DNA of 64,000 bases from Parafannyhessea umbonata (lineage in GTDB: Bacteria > Actinomycetota > Coriobacteriia > Coriobacteriales > Atopobiaceae). The notes under the pieces were generated by a model that was not told the DNA's origin, ran no database searches, and saw only the letters and a program-made list of their open reading frames with translations. This document shows, one piece after another, positions 18,508 to 34,874 of this stretch. The stretch spans positions 153,236 through 217,235 of the forward strand of contig NZ_JABAGR010000004.1 of the NCBI RefSeq assembly GCF_012844235.1. Direction: 5' to 3'. The number at the start of each line of letters is the position of its first letter. Position 1 is the stretch's first letter. Position numbers and translations under genes: made by a program.

Positions 18508-18873
18508 ATGGCAAAGAAGGAGCGTCAGAGAAGAAGCGCACGCAAGGCCCGCTCCGCTGAGCGTGCCGCGCTCGAGGCCACCCGCGCCGCTTCCCAGTCC
18601 GGTTCGAAGGAACCGGCGAAGAAGGCTGACGCTTCGGTTGCCCAGGCCTCTACGAAGAAGTCCGAGAAGCCGGCGAAGAAGCCGGGTCGCATTCGTGGCT
18701 ACTTCCGCGACGTGAAGGCAGAGATGCACCGCGTCGTCTGGCCTGACCGTAACGAGCTCAAGAGCTATTCGGTCGCGGTCATCGTCATGCTGGTCGTGTT
18801 TGGCGTGTGCGTGTGGCTTGTTGACACCGGATTCGTTGCCGTACTCGTAGGATTCACTGGACTGAGGGGATAG
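18508..18873 (+). CDS. secE: Preprotein translocase subunit SecE
   Basis: 121 residues. Residues 1-62 are a charged Lys/Ala/Ser-rich extension, then the conserved RGYFRDVKAEMHRVVWPDRNE amphipathic region (given here as the segment around residues 64-84) and one membrane helix (about 90-115). This is the single-helix SecE found in most bacteria, with a longer cytoplasmic tail. It clamps SecY, which is encoded at 49.6 kb. nusG follows after three bases. Confidence 0.94.
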   Translation: MAKKERQRRSARKARSAERAALEATRAASQSGSKEPAKKADASVAQASTKKSEKPAKKPGRIRGYFRDVKAEMHRVVWPDRNELKSYSVAVIVMLVVFGVCVWLVDTGFVAVLVGFTGLRG

Positions 18874-18876
18874 GAC

Positions 18877-19434
18877 ATGGCAAAGCGCTGGTATGTGGTC
18901 CACACCTACTCGGGCTACGAGAACAAGGTGAAGGGCGAGATCGAGCACCGTGCCGAGATCAACGGCATGCAGGACAAGATCGTCGACATTCAGATTCCGA
19001 CCGAGGACGTCACCGAGATCAAGGACGGTGGCAAGCGCGAGACCAAGGAAGAGAAGGTCTTCCCGGGCTATGTGCTCGTTCGCATGGAGATGAACGACGA
19101 CACGTGGACCCTCGTTCGCAACACTGAGGGTGTCACCGGCTTCCTCGGCCTAGACGGTAGCAAGCCCGCTCCGCTTCGTAGGTCTGAGTTCAACAAGATC
19201 ATGCACCGCGGTGGAGGCAACTCGAACGGCTCCAAGCAGCAGAAGCACGTTACGACCACCACCAACATCGAGCCCGGCATGTCGGTCAAGGTCGTCTCTG
19301 GGCCGCTTGCGGACTTCGACGGCCAGGTGTCCGAGGTCAATGCCGAGGCGGGCAAGGTCAAGGTTATGCTCACGATCTTCGGCCGCGAGACGCCCGTCGA
19401 ACTCACCCTCGACCAGATCACCATCATCGCTTAG
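18877..19434 (+). CDS. nusG: Transcription termination/antitermination factor NusG
   Basis: 185 residues. N-terminal NGN domain (RWYVVHTYSGYE, VFPGYVLVRM, VRNTEGVTGFLG) and C-terminal KOW domain (SGPLADFDGQVSEV). A Ser/Gly/Gln/Lys linker joins them. NusG binds the RNA polymerase clamp and links it to Rho or the ribosome. Confidence 0.97.
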   Translation: MAKRWYVVHTYSGYENKVKGEIEHRAEINGMQDKIVDIQIPTEDVTEIKDGGKRETKEEKVFPGYVLVRMEMNDDTWTLVRNTEGVTGFLGLDGSKPAPLRRSEFNKIMHRGGGNSNGSKQQKHVTTTTNIEPGMSVKVVSGPLADFDGQVSEVNAEAGKVKVMLTIFGRETPVELTLDQITIIA

Positions 19435-19520
19435 CAACCAGTCGGTCCCGGTATCGGTGAGGATGGCTTCTCCGGGGTCGGTTGATATAGGAAACGCAAA
19501 ACTCTGTCTAGGAGACCACA

Positions 19521-19946
19521 ATGGCCAAGAAGGTTACCCACTTCATCAAGCTCCAGATTCCTGCTGGCGCAGCTAACCCCGCGCCTCCCGTCGGCCCTGC
19601 CCTCGGTGCCGCCCAGGTCAACATCATGCAGTTCTGCCAGGCGTTCAACGCGGCGACCTCCGACAAGAAGGGTGACATCATCCCTGTCGAGATCACCGTC
19701 TACGAGGACCGCACTTTCGACTTCGTGTGCAAGACCCCTCCCGCGGCCCAGCTGATCAAGAAGGAGCTCGGCCTCAAGAGCGGCTCTGGCGTTCCCCAGC
19801 GCGATAAGGTCGGCCAGCTCTCCCAGGAGCAGCTCACCAAGATCGCCGAGATTAAGATGCCGGACCTCAACGCGAACGACATCGAGGCCGCCAAGAAGAT
19901 CGTCGCGGGCACCGCTCGCTCCATGGGCGTCACGATCGCCGAGTAG
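19521..19946 (+). CDS. rplK: 50S ribosomal protein L11
   Basis: 141 residues. Typical L11 with [19 protein letters not shown] and the C-terminal RNA-binding domain ending ARSMGVTI. Part of the GTPase-associated centre with L10 and L12 encoded 1.3 kb downstream. Confidence 0.98.
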   Translation: MAKKVTHFIKLQIPAGAANPAPPVGPALGAAQVNIMQFCQAFNAATSDKKGDIIPVEITVYEDRTFDFVCKTPPAAQLIKKELGLKSGSGVPQRDKVGQLSQEQLTKIAEIKMPDLNANDIEAAKKIVAGTARSMGVTIAE

Positions 19947-19957
19947 AAGGCTCTAAG

Positions 19958-19976
19958 CGCCCGGTGTCGCCGGGCG
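19958..19976 (+). other. Hairpin between rplK and rplA
   Basis: CGCCCGG (19958-19964) pairs with CCGGGCG (19970-19976). It lies in the 104-base rplK-rplA gap, which also holds GGTGG/CCACC. It may be part of an L1-binding control site; no T-run. Confidence 0.4.
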
Positions 19977-20050
19977 TGTCCGATAACGGTGGTGATCCAC
20001 CAACTACGTGGGAGGGCCACGCCGCCCGCTAACCACACAGGAGGTAAGAA

Positions 20051-20758
20051 ATGGCGAAGCACGGAAAGAACTACACCAACGCCACTGCCAAGTTCGACAA
20101 GGCAGAGGTCTACAGCCCGAAGAAGGCCATGGAGCTCGTGAAGGAGCTCTCCACCGCCAAGTTCGACGAGACCGTCGAGGCTTCCATTCGCCTGGGCGTC
20201 GACACCCGCAAGGCCGACCAGAACGTCCGTGGCTCCATCTCCCTGCCCAACGGCACTGGCAAGACCGTCCGCGTCGCCGTCTTCGCAGAGGGCGCCAAGG
20301 CCGACGAGGCCAAGGCTGCTGGCGCCGACATCGTCGGCTCCGACGACCTCGTTGAGGATGTCCAGAAGGGCAACATCAACTTCGATGCCGTCATCGCGAC
20401 CCCCAACCTCATGGGCAAGGTCGGTCGTCTCGGCCGCATCCTCGGTCCCCGTGGCCTGATGCCGAACCCCAAGCTCGGCACCGTCACCATGGACGTCGAG
20501 AAGATGGTCAAGGAGCTCAAGGCCGGTCGTGTCGAGTACCGCGCCGACCGCTACGGCATCTGCCACGTCCCGATGGGCAAGGTCTCCTTCACCGTCGAGC
20601 AGCTGGTCGAGAACTACGCGGCTCTCTACACCGAGATTCTCCGCGTTAAGCCGTCCACGGCTAAGGGACGCTACGTCAAGTCCGTCTCCTTCTCTTCGAC
20701 GATGGGCCCTGGCGTCAAGGTCGACTCCGCTGTCACCCGCGACTTCCTCGCCGAGTAG
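20051..20758 (+). CDS. rplA: 50S ribosomal protein L1
   Basis: 235 residues, ATG with AGGAGG. Two-domain L1 fold with the [18 protein letters not shown] and [15 protein letters not shown] signatures. Forms the L1 stalk at the E site and in many bacteria represses its own operon. Confidence 0.98.
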   Translation: MAKHGKNYTNATAKFDKAEVYSPKKAMELVKELSTAKFDETVEASIRLGVDTRKADQNVRGSISLPNGTGKTVRVAVFAEGAKADEAKAAGADIVGSDDLVEDVQKGNINFDAVIATPNLMGKVGRLGRILGPRGLMPNPKLGTVTMDVEKMVKELKAGRVEYRADRYGICHVPMGKVSFTVEQLVENYAALYTEILRVKPSTAKGRYVKSVSFSSTMGPGVKVDSAVTRDFLAE

Positions 20759-20800
20759 CAAGCTAGTCGCCTAGCGGTCGCTAGACAGAAGCAACGTACG

Positions 20801-20842
20801 AATGCCGGTTCGGGACTGCCCGGGCCGGCATTCTGCTCTTCT
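20801..20842 (+). terminator. rplKA terminator
   Basis: GAATGCCGG (20801-20809) with CCGGCATTC (20825-20833), followed by TGCTCTTCTC. Confidence 0.75.
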
Positions 20843-20954
20843 CGACCACGGTCCTTTCGGTGTGCGGGCGCGAAGCTATGACTGACGGTGGGGGCGGAAG
20901 CGATCGCATGCCCATGCACACAATGTGAAGACGAGAAGAACGCGTCGCCTTTGC

Positions 20955-20982
20955 TTGACGTCCGCCATGGGTGATGTAAAAA
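20955..20982 (+). promoter_or_regulatory. Promoter for rplJL
   Basis: TTGACG (20955-20960) and TAAAAA (20977-20982) with a 16-base spacer, about 30 bases before the leader RNA. Confidence 0.55.
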
Positions 20983-21017
20983 TACTCTGTGCATGACGTT
21001 GGTCATGCAATTTTACA

Positions 21018-21142
21018 TAGCACGTACCGCTGCCAAAGACAGCAGGTGCCCGCAAGGGCTCAAAGGGGTTATCCCGCCAGCCGAGGTGGTCTTGGAATAG
21101 CTTCTTAGACCCTGCTTTGGCTGCGCCAAGCGGGGTCTTTTT
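21018..21142 (+). ncRNA. Ribosomal protein L10 leader with attenuator
   Basis: Matches the L10-leader pattern by eye: ACCGCTGCCAAAGACAGCAGG, then GCCGAGGTGGTCTTGG, and finally an attenuator hairpin GACCCTGCTTTGG (21108-21120) / CCAAGCGGGGTC (21126-21137) with TTTTT. In known examples excess L10-L12 binds the kink-turn and favours termination before rplJ. The gene starts 58 bases after the T-run. Confidence 0.85.
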
Positions 21143-21199
21143 CGTGAAGGCCCGCCGCGTCGGCGGCATGTGCCTGATCGGATCAAGGAGGTGTATTTC

Positions 21200-21715
21200 A
21201 TGCCCAACAGCAAGAACGTCGAGATGCTCGCCAAGGTCAAGGAGTCCATTGACAACTCCAAGGGTGTCTTCTTCATCGACTACCGCGGTCTTACCGTCAA
21301 GGAGACCCAGGAGCTTCGTCGCAAGCTCACCCAGGCCGGCGCTCACATGAAGGTCTACAAGAACAACATCGTGAAGATCGCTCTTGAGCAGGCCGAGATG
21401 CCCGTGGCTGACGTTGCAGGCACCGTCGCCTACGTCTTCTACGAGGACGACCCTGTCGCCGCTGCCAAGGTCATCAAGGAGGAGTCCAACTCCCTCAAGA
21501 AGATCGAGTGGCTCGGAGCCATCGCTGACGGCCAGTCCCTCTCTGCGGACGAGGCCAAGGCCTACGCGGAGCTGCCCTCTCGCGAGGAGCTCATGGCCAA
21601 GCTGGTTTACGTCATCGCAAGCCCGCTTTCCGGCATCGCTCAGGTTTGCGCTGGTCCCGCCAGGGGTCTTGCGACCGTCCTGGACGCCATCGCAGACCAG
21701 AAGAACGCCGCCTAG
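21200..21715 (+). CDS. rplJ: 50S ribosomal protein L10
   Basis: 171 residues from the ATG at 21200 with AAGGAGG; an in-frame GTG at 21170 lacks a ribosome site. Base of the L12 stalk: N-terminal GVFFIDYRGLTVKETQELR and a C-terminal helix that binds L12 dimers. Regulated through the leader just upstream. Confidence 0.97.
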   Translation: MPNSKNVEMLAKVKESIDNSKGVFFIDYRGLTVKETQELRRKLTQAGAHMKVYKNNIVKIALEQAEMPVADVAGTVAYVFYEDDPVAAAKVIKEESNSLKKIEWLGAIADGQSLSADEAKAYAELPSREELMAKLVYVIASPLSGIAQVCAGPARGLATVLDAIADQKNAA

Positions 21716-21803
21716 ACAGGCGCTCTTCGAAAGCGCCATCGCACGTTGCACTACCAAGAATTCTATGGGCGCAGGAAGCGCCCACTAACAAAGGAGAATT
21801 GAC

Positions 21804-22181
21804 ATGGCTGTCACCAAGGATGAGATCATCGAGGCCCTCAAGGAGATGCCCGCCCTCGAGCTTTCCGAGCTCGTTCACGAGCTGGAGGACGTCTTCGGCG
21901 TCTCCGCCGCCGCTCCTGTCGCCGTCGCTGCTGCCGCTCCCGCGGCCGACGCTGCTCCCGCTGAGGAGAAGACCAACTTCGACGTCGAGCTGACCTCCTT
22001 CGGCTCCAACAAGATCGCCGTCATCAAGGTCGTCCGCGCCCTCACCTCCCTTGGCCTGAAGGAGGCCAAGGAGGCCGTCGAGTCCGCTCCTAAGGTCATC
22101 CTCGAGGGTGCCAAGAAGGAGGACGCCGAGGACGCCAAGAAGCAGCTCGAGGAGGCCGGCGCTACCGTTACCCTGAAGTAA
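21804..22181 (+). CDS. rplL: 50S ribosomal protein L7/L12
   Basis: 125 residues. N-terminal dimer domain, Ala/Pro hinge (about 40-55), then the factor-binding domain with [21 protein letters not shown] with AAAGGAG. A terminator follows. Confidence 0.98.
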   Translation: MAVTKDEIIEALKEMPALELSELVHELEDVFGVSAAAPVAVAAAAPAADAAPAEEKTNFDVELTSFGSNKIAVIKVVRALTSLGLKEAKEAVESAPKVILEGAKKEDAEDAKKQLEEAGATVTLK

Positions 22182-22210
22182 CGAACGCTCCTTCAGCACT
22201 TCGCACGTCT

Positions 22211-22241
22211 GGGGTCCGGACCGCAAGGTCCGGGCCCTTTT
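22211..22241 (+). terminator. rplL terminator
   Basis: GGGTCCGGACC (22212-22222), GCAA loop, GGTCCGGGCCC (22227-22237), TTTT. Confidence 0.85.
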
Positions 22242-22522
22242 GCGTAGGACCGCCAATGCGAGAAGGGCTTGCGCAGCGCTCTTCGGACATCGTCTCTCTG
22301 GCTGATTGCGGGTCCGGCTGCCTTTCGGTACGGGCGCGCGACCGGGTTGATGGCGGACGAGAATCTATGGGCACTGGAAGATTTCTGTGCTGAATTTCGT
22401 CGTCCCGTCGGTTTGGAATGTAACAGCCCACAATCTGACCACAAATTCGAAATGCGTTTTCGCAGGTAGAAGCCTTGCTTTTCTCCCCTAATAAAAAGGG
22501 TCTCGAATGTCAAGACTTTTCA

Positions 22523-22551
22523 TTGACCTGGAATTCCAACTTCGTTAAGTT
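22523..22551 (+). promoter_or_regulatory. rpoBC promoter
   Basis: TTGACC (22523-22528), 17 bases, TAAGTT (22546-22551), about 50 bases before the rpoB GTG. Confidence 0.65.
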
Positions 22552-22603
22552 ATTAGATTGCGACAACTGCCGCTTTTTATCTCGTCGAAGGAGGAAGTGC
22601 CTG

Positions 22604-26116
<3,513 letters not shown>

Positions 26117-26121
26117 CGAAC

Positions 26122-30564
<4,443 letters not shown>

Positions 30565-30608
30565 CGCCTAGGCTCGCGCGGCACCCGCCCGCGACATAGT
30601 TGCCAGTC

Positions 30609-30643
30609 AGGCCCCCGGCTCAGCAAAGAGTCGGGGGCCTTTG
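30609..30643 (+). terminator. rpoBC terminator
   Basis: AGGCCCCCGGCTC (30609-30621), 6-base loop, GAGTCGGGGGCCT (30628-30640), TTT. Confidence 0.88.
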
Positions 30644-30736
30644 TCATACCTGCGCGCAAATGGGTATCACTTGCCATAGGCAACGTTCGGCGGCGTGCCC
30701 GTGGCGCGCCGCGGGTCGCGAAGGGGTGGTGTCGTT

Positions 30737-31273
30737 ATGGAAGTCAAGTTCACGCGCTCTAAGTGGGGGACCATCCTCTGGGGCGTCGCCAGCGCCGTGC
30801 TGGGCATTTTCATGTTCGTCAACCCGGGCGCCACGGCAAAGGGCGTCACGGTCTTCTTCGGCTGGGTGCTCACCATCGCGGGCGTGATCGCGCTCATCGG
30901 GTCGTTCACGCACTGGAGCATCGTCCTCTCCACGCTGGACCTCTATGCCGGAGCCCTTTCGCTCCTGTTCGGCATGCTCATCCTGGCGTGGCCGGAGTTC
31001 TTCGTCGCGTTCATCTTCGTGATGCTCGGCCTCTATGTCATCGCGGCCGGCTTCTCGACTCTCGCGGGGTCGAACGCCCTGCGGATACTGGGGGTAAAGG
31101 GCTCGGGCGCCGGCATAGCGCTCTCGGTCCTCTCCGTGATCCTTGGCATCCTCGTCATCATGTCGCCGTTCGCCATGGCGAGCTTCGCCATGTCCGTTGG
31201 TGGCATCGCGCTCATCTACACGGGCCTGGTGCACATAGCGCAGGGCATCAAGATGCCGGGCAAGGGCAACTAG
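30737..31273 (+). CDS. DUF308/HdeD-like six-helix membrane protein
   Basis: 178 residues with about six hydrophobic segments in three pairs (GTILWGVASAVLGIFMFV, VFFGWVLTIAGVIALIG, then four more), the pattern of the DUF308/HdeD family. The function is unknown; the E. coli relative is linked to acid stress. An ATG at 30737 after AAGGGGTGG is preferred over a GTG at 30695. It has its own terminator and starts the accessory insert between rpoC and rpsL. Confidence 0.75.
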   Translation: MEVKFTRSKWGTILWGVASAVLGIFMFVNPGATAKGVTVFFGWVLTIAGVIALIGSFTHWSIVLSTLDLYAGALSLLFGMLILAWPEFFVAFIFVMLGLYVIAAGFSTLAGSNALRILGVKGSGAGIALSVLSVILGILVIMSPFAMASFAMSVGGIALIYTGLVHIAQGIKMPGKGN

Positions 31274-31345
31274 AGCCGCACGCCGAACGCCTTGGCTCTG
31301 GGGCCGCGGCGTCCGCGAGGGTCGCCGCACGGATGGCTCTACCAT

Positions 31346-31378
31346 GGGGGTACCGGCCGTCGCCGGCGCCCCCTTTTT
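31346..31378 (+). terminator. Terminator of the DUF308 gene
   Basis: GGGGGTACCGGC (31346-31357) with GCCGGCGCCCCC (31362-31373), one mismatch, TTTTT. Confidence 0.85.
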
Positions 31379-31539
31379 CAGGACGACCATCATGCGCCGT
31401 GGCATCACACAATTCCGTGAGTGGTTCCCACGCGACGGTCCTTCGTATCGATAATGGGTAAGAAACATAATGTCATAGGTCCACTGAGCCTTATGCGAAG
31501 GGCGGACCGCGTATACACACTCTGTCGGAAGGATGAGTC

Positions 31540-32637
31540 ATGGCACGCGTGTTCATCAGTCCCAGCAAGTACGTCCAGGGTCCCGGGGAGTTGGCCAAGC
31601 TTGGCAGCTACGTGGCAAACTACGGCAAGAAGGCCCTGGTCGTCATTTCCGCGGGCGGCATCCGTCGCTCCTGTGACGTGGTGAGGAAGAGCTTTGCCGA
31701 TGCCAATGTCGCGTTTGACTTCGACGAGTTCAACGGCGAGTGCTCGCAGGACGAGATCGACCGTCTTGTGGGCGACGCGCGCGAGAAGGGCGCGGACGTC
31801 GTCGTAGGCATTGGCGGCGGCAAGATCTTCGACACTGCGAAGGCCGTCGCAAACGCCGTGGACGCTCCCGTGATTGTGGTCCCGACGATCGCCGCGACCG
31901 ATGCGCCGTGCTCCGCGCTCTCCGTCGTCTATACGGATGACGGCCAGTTCAAGGAGTACCAGTTCTTCAAGGCGAACCCGAACTTGGTGCTCATGGACAC
32001 CGACGTCATCAGCAAGAGTCCCGTGCGTCTGACCGTGAGCGGCATGGGCGACGCGCTGGCCACGTACTTCGAGGCGCGTGCGTGCAAGCGCTCCGACGCC
32101 ACCACCTGCGCCGGCGACAAGGTGACCTCCGCGGCCATGGCCCTCGCGCGCCTGTGCTACGACACGCTGATGTCCGACGGCGTCAAGGCGAAGATCGCGC
32201 TGGAGGCCGGTGCGTGCACCGAGTCCGTCGAGAAGATCATCGAGGCCAACACGCTGCTATCCGGCCTTGGCTTCGAGTCGGCCGGCCTTGCTGCGGCGCA
32301 CGCCATCCACAACGGCCTTACCGCGATGCCCGAGACGCACGCGTTCTACCACGGCGAGAAGGTTGCGTTTGGCACGCTGTCCCAGCTGGTGCTGGAGGAT
32401 GCCGACGAGCTTCCCGAGGTGCTGGACTTCTGCGTGCAGCTGGGCCTGCCGGTCACGTTTGAGCAGCTCGGCGTTAAGGACGCGAGCTACGACCGCGTGC
32501 TTGAGGTGGCGAAGCTCGCGTGCGCGCCGAACGACACCCTGCACAACATGCCGTTCGAGGTGACGCCGGAGAAGGTCGCGAACGCGATGCTTGCGGCCGA
32601 CGCGCTGGGCAGAAACGAGCTCGAGGCGTACGAGTAG
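31540..32637 (+). CDS. gldA: Glycerol dehydrogenase, iron/zinc alcohol dehydrogenase family
   Basis: 365 residues, full length; ATG with GGAAGG. NAD-binding GIGGGKIFDTAKA, VPTIAATDAPCSALSV, and metal ligands in GMGDALATYFEA (Asp), AAAHAIHNGL (His) and HAFYHGEKVAFG (His). Oxidises glycerol to dihydroxyacetone in anaerobic glycerol use. No dihydroxyacetone kinase lies nearby. It is bounded by terminators, so it is probably a single-gene transcript. Confidence 0.93.
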   Translation: MARVFISPSKYVQGPGELAKLGSYVANYGKKALVVISAGGIRRSCDVVRKSFADANVAFDFDEFNGECSQDEIDRLVGDAREKGADVVVGIGGGKIFDTAKAVANAVDAPVIVVPTIAATDAPCSALSVVYTDDGQFKEYQFFKANPNLVLMDTDVISKSPVRLTVSGMGDALATYFEARACKRSDATTCAGDKVTSAAMALARLCYDTLMSDGVKAKIALEAGACTESVEKIIEANTLLSGLGFESAGLAAAHAIHNGLTAMPETHAFYHGEKVAFGTLSQLVLEDADELPEVLDFCVQLGLPVTFEQLGVKDASYDRVLEVAKLACAPNDTLHNMPFEVTPEKVANAMLAADALGRNELEAYE

Positions 32638-32710
32638 CTTCGGGACCACGGTAGACCGCGGGATGCCACGGACGTGTGGCTGACCTAGGCCCCAGGTCGC
32701 CCGTTACAAA

Positions 32711-32745
32711 AGAACCCTCCCTGCCGCTTTGGCAGGGAGGGTTCT
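32711..32745 (+). terminator. gldA terminator
   Basis: Perfect 15-base arms AGAACCCTCCCTGCC (32711-32725) and its complement (32731-32745) around GCTTT. Confidence 0.88.
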
Positions 32746-32795
32746 GTCGTACCATCCCAAATTCCTGGCAGGTCGGGAGCGTGGCGGAGTATACT

Positions 32796-32837
32796 TGTGT
32801 AGACATTATGTAATGTGACTAAATTAGTGTCTATACA
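32796..32837. promoter_or_regulatory. Inverted repeat in the promoter region of the fatty-acid isomerase-like gene
   Basis: TGTGTAGACA (32796-32805) and TGTCTATACA (32828-32837), 9 of 10 complementary, separated by 22 AT-rich bases. Possible -10 boxes (TAAATT at 32820, TATACA at 32832) lie inside it. It looks like a repressor site; the regulator is unknown. Confidence 0.45.
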
Positions 32838-32893
32838 GATGTTTTGGCATGACCTTGCGCATCGCGCCGGTCCGGGTCGGAAAGGGGAATCCG

Positions 32894-34270
32894 TTGGACA
32901 GGAACAGCAGAATCTGCATCGTTGGTGGAGGCCCCGCCGGGCTCTCGCTTGCCATGTACCTCGAGAAGAACGGGTTTGACGACTACACCATCTTCGAGCG
33001 CAGCGGGCGCGTGGGCGGCAAGGCGTTCAGCCCGCTCATGAAGGTGAAGAACCGCAAGGGCCAGTGGGAGGACCGCACCATCGAGATGGGCGCGGTCATG
33101 GGCTGCGACACGTACTTCGCCGTGCACGAGTGCGAGGAGTTTGGCCACACGTCCCACGCCGACGGTCCGCAGATGGGCCGTCGCTTCATGAACACGGACG
33201 GCACCCCCATCAAGGAGAGCAAGCTCGGGCTGCTCAAGAAGGTCATGAAGATGCGCAAGCTCAACCACCTGCTTGCGACCAAGTACAAGGGCTACGACGT
33301 CAACGGACACCGCGGCGTGGCACAGGGCCGCTACGAGGGACCATGTCCTTCTCCCAAGATGAAGCTGGCGCACATCGAGGGCGAGAACCCGAACCTGAAG
33401 GACCTGAGCATGCCGTTCAGCGAGTTCCTGAAGCTGAACGACTGCGAGGACGCCGAGCTCGTGTGGAAGGGGCCGTTCACGAGCTTTGGCTATGGCTACT
33501 TCGACGAGATTCCCGCCGCGTACGTCCTGAAGTACCTGGACGCATTCACCGTGAAGCAGTTCCTTTCCACCGGCAGGCTCTGGACGTGGAAGAACGGCAC
33601 CAACTCGATCTGGACCGGCGTCAACAGCGCGCTGCGCCACCCGGCAAACCTCAACAGCGAGGTCACGGCCGTGCGTCGCACGGATGACCATGTGTACGTG
33701 CGCGTGAACGGCGGCGCGGAGCAGGAGTTTGACAAGCTGGTCATCTGCACGCCGCTCGAGATGTTCACGGCCTACGGTGACGCGACGGAGCAGGAGCGCG
33801 AGCTCTTTGGCAAGATCCAGCACAAGGAGTACTTCACCATGGCCGTGCGCACGGAGGAGGAGAAGAGCCCCGACATCAGCTACTACTACTTTGCCAACAT
33901 GACGCCCGAGACCCGCGGCCACCTTATGGTGTTCTACCACCGCTGGCCGGACGCGGGCGCGCAGCCGCTGGTGACGTTCACGCTGCGCAACCACGAGGGT
34001 GCGGAGGACGTGCCGTTTGAGGAGGCGCGCGACACCACGCTTTCCGACATGGCGAAGTCGGGCCTGCCCGTCATGAAGACGGAGCGCATCGACGACTGGT
34101 ACTACTTCCCGCATGTGAGCTCGGCGGACTACGCCGACGGCTGGTACGACAAGGTCGAGGCCCTGCAGGGCGAGCGCAACACGTACTTTGCGGGCGAGGT
34201 CATGTCGTTTGGCGACATGGAGGAGACCGCGGAGTACTCGCGCGACCTGGTGCGCCGCTTCTTCCACTAG
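32894..34270 (+). CDS. FAD-dependent oxidoreductase resembling polyunsaturated fatty acid isomerase (PAI, linoleate isomerase)
   Basis: 458 residues from TTG 32894, chosen because GGAAAGGGG lies 8-10 bases upstream and the dinucleotide fold then starts six residues in (ICIVGGGPAGLSLAMYLE). The alternative ATG at 32849 has no ribosome site. The family link is recalled from Propionibacterium acnes PAI: shared landmarks are ERSGRVGGK, LATKYKGYDVNGH, FTSFGYGYFDEIPAAYVL, LWTWKNGT, YFPHVSSADYADGWYDKVE and the end FAGEVMSFGDMEE. PAI makes 10-trans,12-cis conjugated linoleic acid without net redox change. The generic alternative is an amine oxidase or protoporphyrinogen oxidase-like flavoprotein. It is a single gene with its own terminator. 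Confidence 0.72.
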   Translation: MDRNSRICIVGGGPAGLSLAMYLEKNGFDDYTIFERSGRVGGKAFSPLMKVKNRKGQWEDRTIEMGAVMGCDTYFAVHECEEFGHTSHADGPQMGRRFMNTDGTPIKESKLGLLKKVMKMRKLNHLLATKYKGYDVNGHRGVAQGRYEGPCPSPKMKLAHIEGENPNLKDLSMPFSEFLKLNDCEDAELVWKGPFTSFGYGYFDEIPAAYVLKYLDAFTVKQFLSTGRLWTWKNGTNSIWTGVNSALRHPANLNSEVTAVRRTDDHVYVRVNGGAEQEFDKLVICTPLEMFTAYGDATEQERELFGKIQHKEYFTMAVRTEEEKSPDISYYYFANMTPETRGHLMVFYHRWPDAGAQPLVTFTLRNHEGAEDVPFEEARDTTLSDMAKSGLPVMKTERIDDWYYFPHVSSADYADGWYDKVEALQGERNTYFAGEVMSFGDMEETAEYSRDLVRRFFH

Positions 34271-34329
34271 CCTTGCGGCCATCTTGCGAATGGCCGTCGG
34301 GTGGCGCGCGAATCTCTGCCTGCGCCCGA

Positions 34330-34361
34330 GCCGCCTGCCGCGCGTGCGGCGGGCGGCTTTT
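34330..34361 (+). terminator. Terminator of the PAI-like gene
   Basis: GCCGCCTGCCGC (34330-34341), GCGT loop, GCGGCGGGCGGC (34346-34357), TTTT. Confidence 0.88.
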
Positions 34362-34387
34362 GCGTGGCGCCGCGCGCCGCGAGGGGG

Positions 34388-34421
34388 CCGCGAGCCTCGC
34401 GGGTGCCCGCGCCGCTATACT
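34388..34421 (+). promoter_or_regulatory. arsR-type gene promoter region
   Basis: TATACT (34416-34421) as a -10 box without a good -35. CCGCGA-gcc-TCGCGG (34388-34402) is an inverted repeat at the -35 position, possibly an operator. Confidence 0.4.
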
Positions 34422-34505
34422 AGGGTGATGCCCGCCCGACAGGCGTGGCCCGCCCAGAGGGGGCGGCCGCGCGGCGACGCCCGCGGGCAAGCCGAAAGGA
34501 GCCGC

Positions 34506-34874
34506 ATGGCAGAGTCTCACGTGACGACAGACTGCGGGTGCAAGATCGCGGACGACGACACCCTGCGCGCGCACCTCGCCAACGACGACGTGGTCTACAG
34601 CGCGACGCAGATCTTCGACGCGCTTTCCGATTCCACGCGCTTCCAGATACTGGGCGTGCTAGTCCTGGGCGAGAAGAGCGTATCCGACCTGCAGGAAGTC
34701 TGCCATGTGTCCCAATCCGCCATTTCGCACCAGCTTAGGCTCCTGCGCGACCGCGGCCTTGTGAACGCGCGCCGCGACGGGCAGCGCATGATCTACTCGC
34801 TTGCGGACGAGCACGTGGAGCAGCTGCTGCGCGTGGGCCTGTCGCATGCAGCGGAGGACGCGCGGCCTGAGTAG
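34506..34874 (+). CDS. ArsR/SmtB-family metal-sensing repressor with alpha-5 zinc site
   Basis: 122 residues, ATG with AAAGGAG. Winged helix: FDALSDSTRFQILGVLVLGEK, VCHVSQSAISHQLRLLRDRGLV, RRDGQRMIYSLAD. The last helix has Asp101, His103, His114 and Glu117, exactly the D-x-H-x10-H-x2-E spacing of the SmtB/CzrA interfacial zinc site. An N-terminal Cys-Gly-Cys (residues 10-12) recalls the alpha-3N site of CadC-type sensors, so two metal sites are possible. It lies alone between the PAI-like gene and rpsL. An SmtB-type operator occurs in this window before the metal permease at 57.4 kb. Confidence 0.88.
   Translation: MAESHVTTDCGCKIADDDTLRAHLANDDVVYSATQIFDALSDSTRFQILGVLVLGEKSVSDLQEVCHVSQSAISHQLRLLRDRGLVNARRDGQRMIYSLADEHVEQLLRVGLSHAAEDARPE

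Larger units (their letters stand above)
20759..21199 (+). other. rplA-rplJ intergenic region
   Basis: 441 bases holding the rplA terminator, two opposed copies of the CTTCTCG motif (20838-20844 plus, 20932-20938 minus), the rplJ promoter and the L10 leader RNA with its attenuator. No protein gene. Confidence 0.8.
22182..22603 (+). other. rplL-rpoB intergenic region and rpoB leader
   Basis: 422 bases with the rplL terminator, a CGAGAAG motif (22259-22265), an AT-rich stretch from about 22420 and the rpoB promoter. A 66-codon open frame at 22269-22469 has no ribosome site and is not called. Confidence 0.7.

Noticed and set aside
22269..22469. 66-codon open frame upstream of rpoB
   Set aside because: No ribosome site, no family resemblance, composition like the surrounding noncoding DNA.
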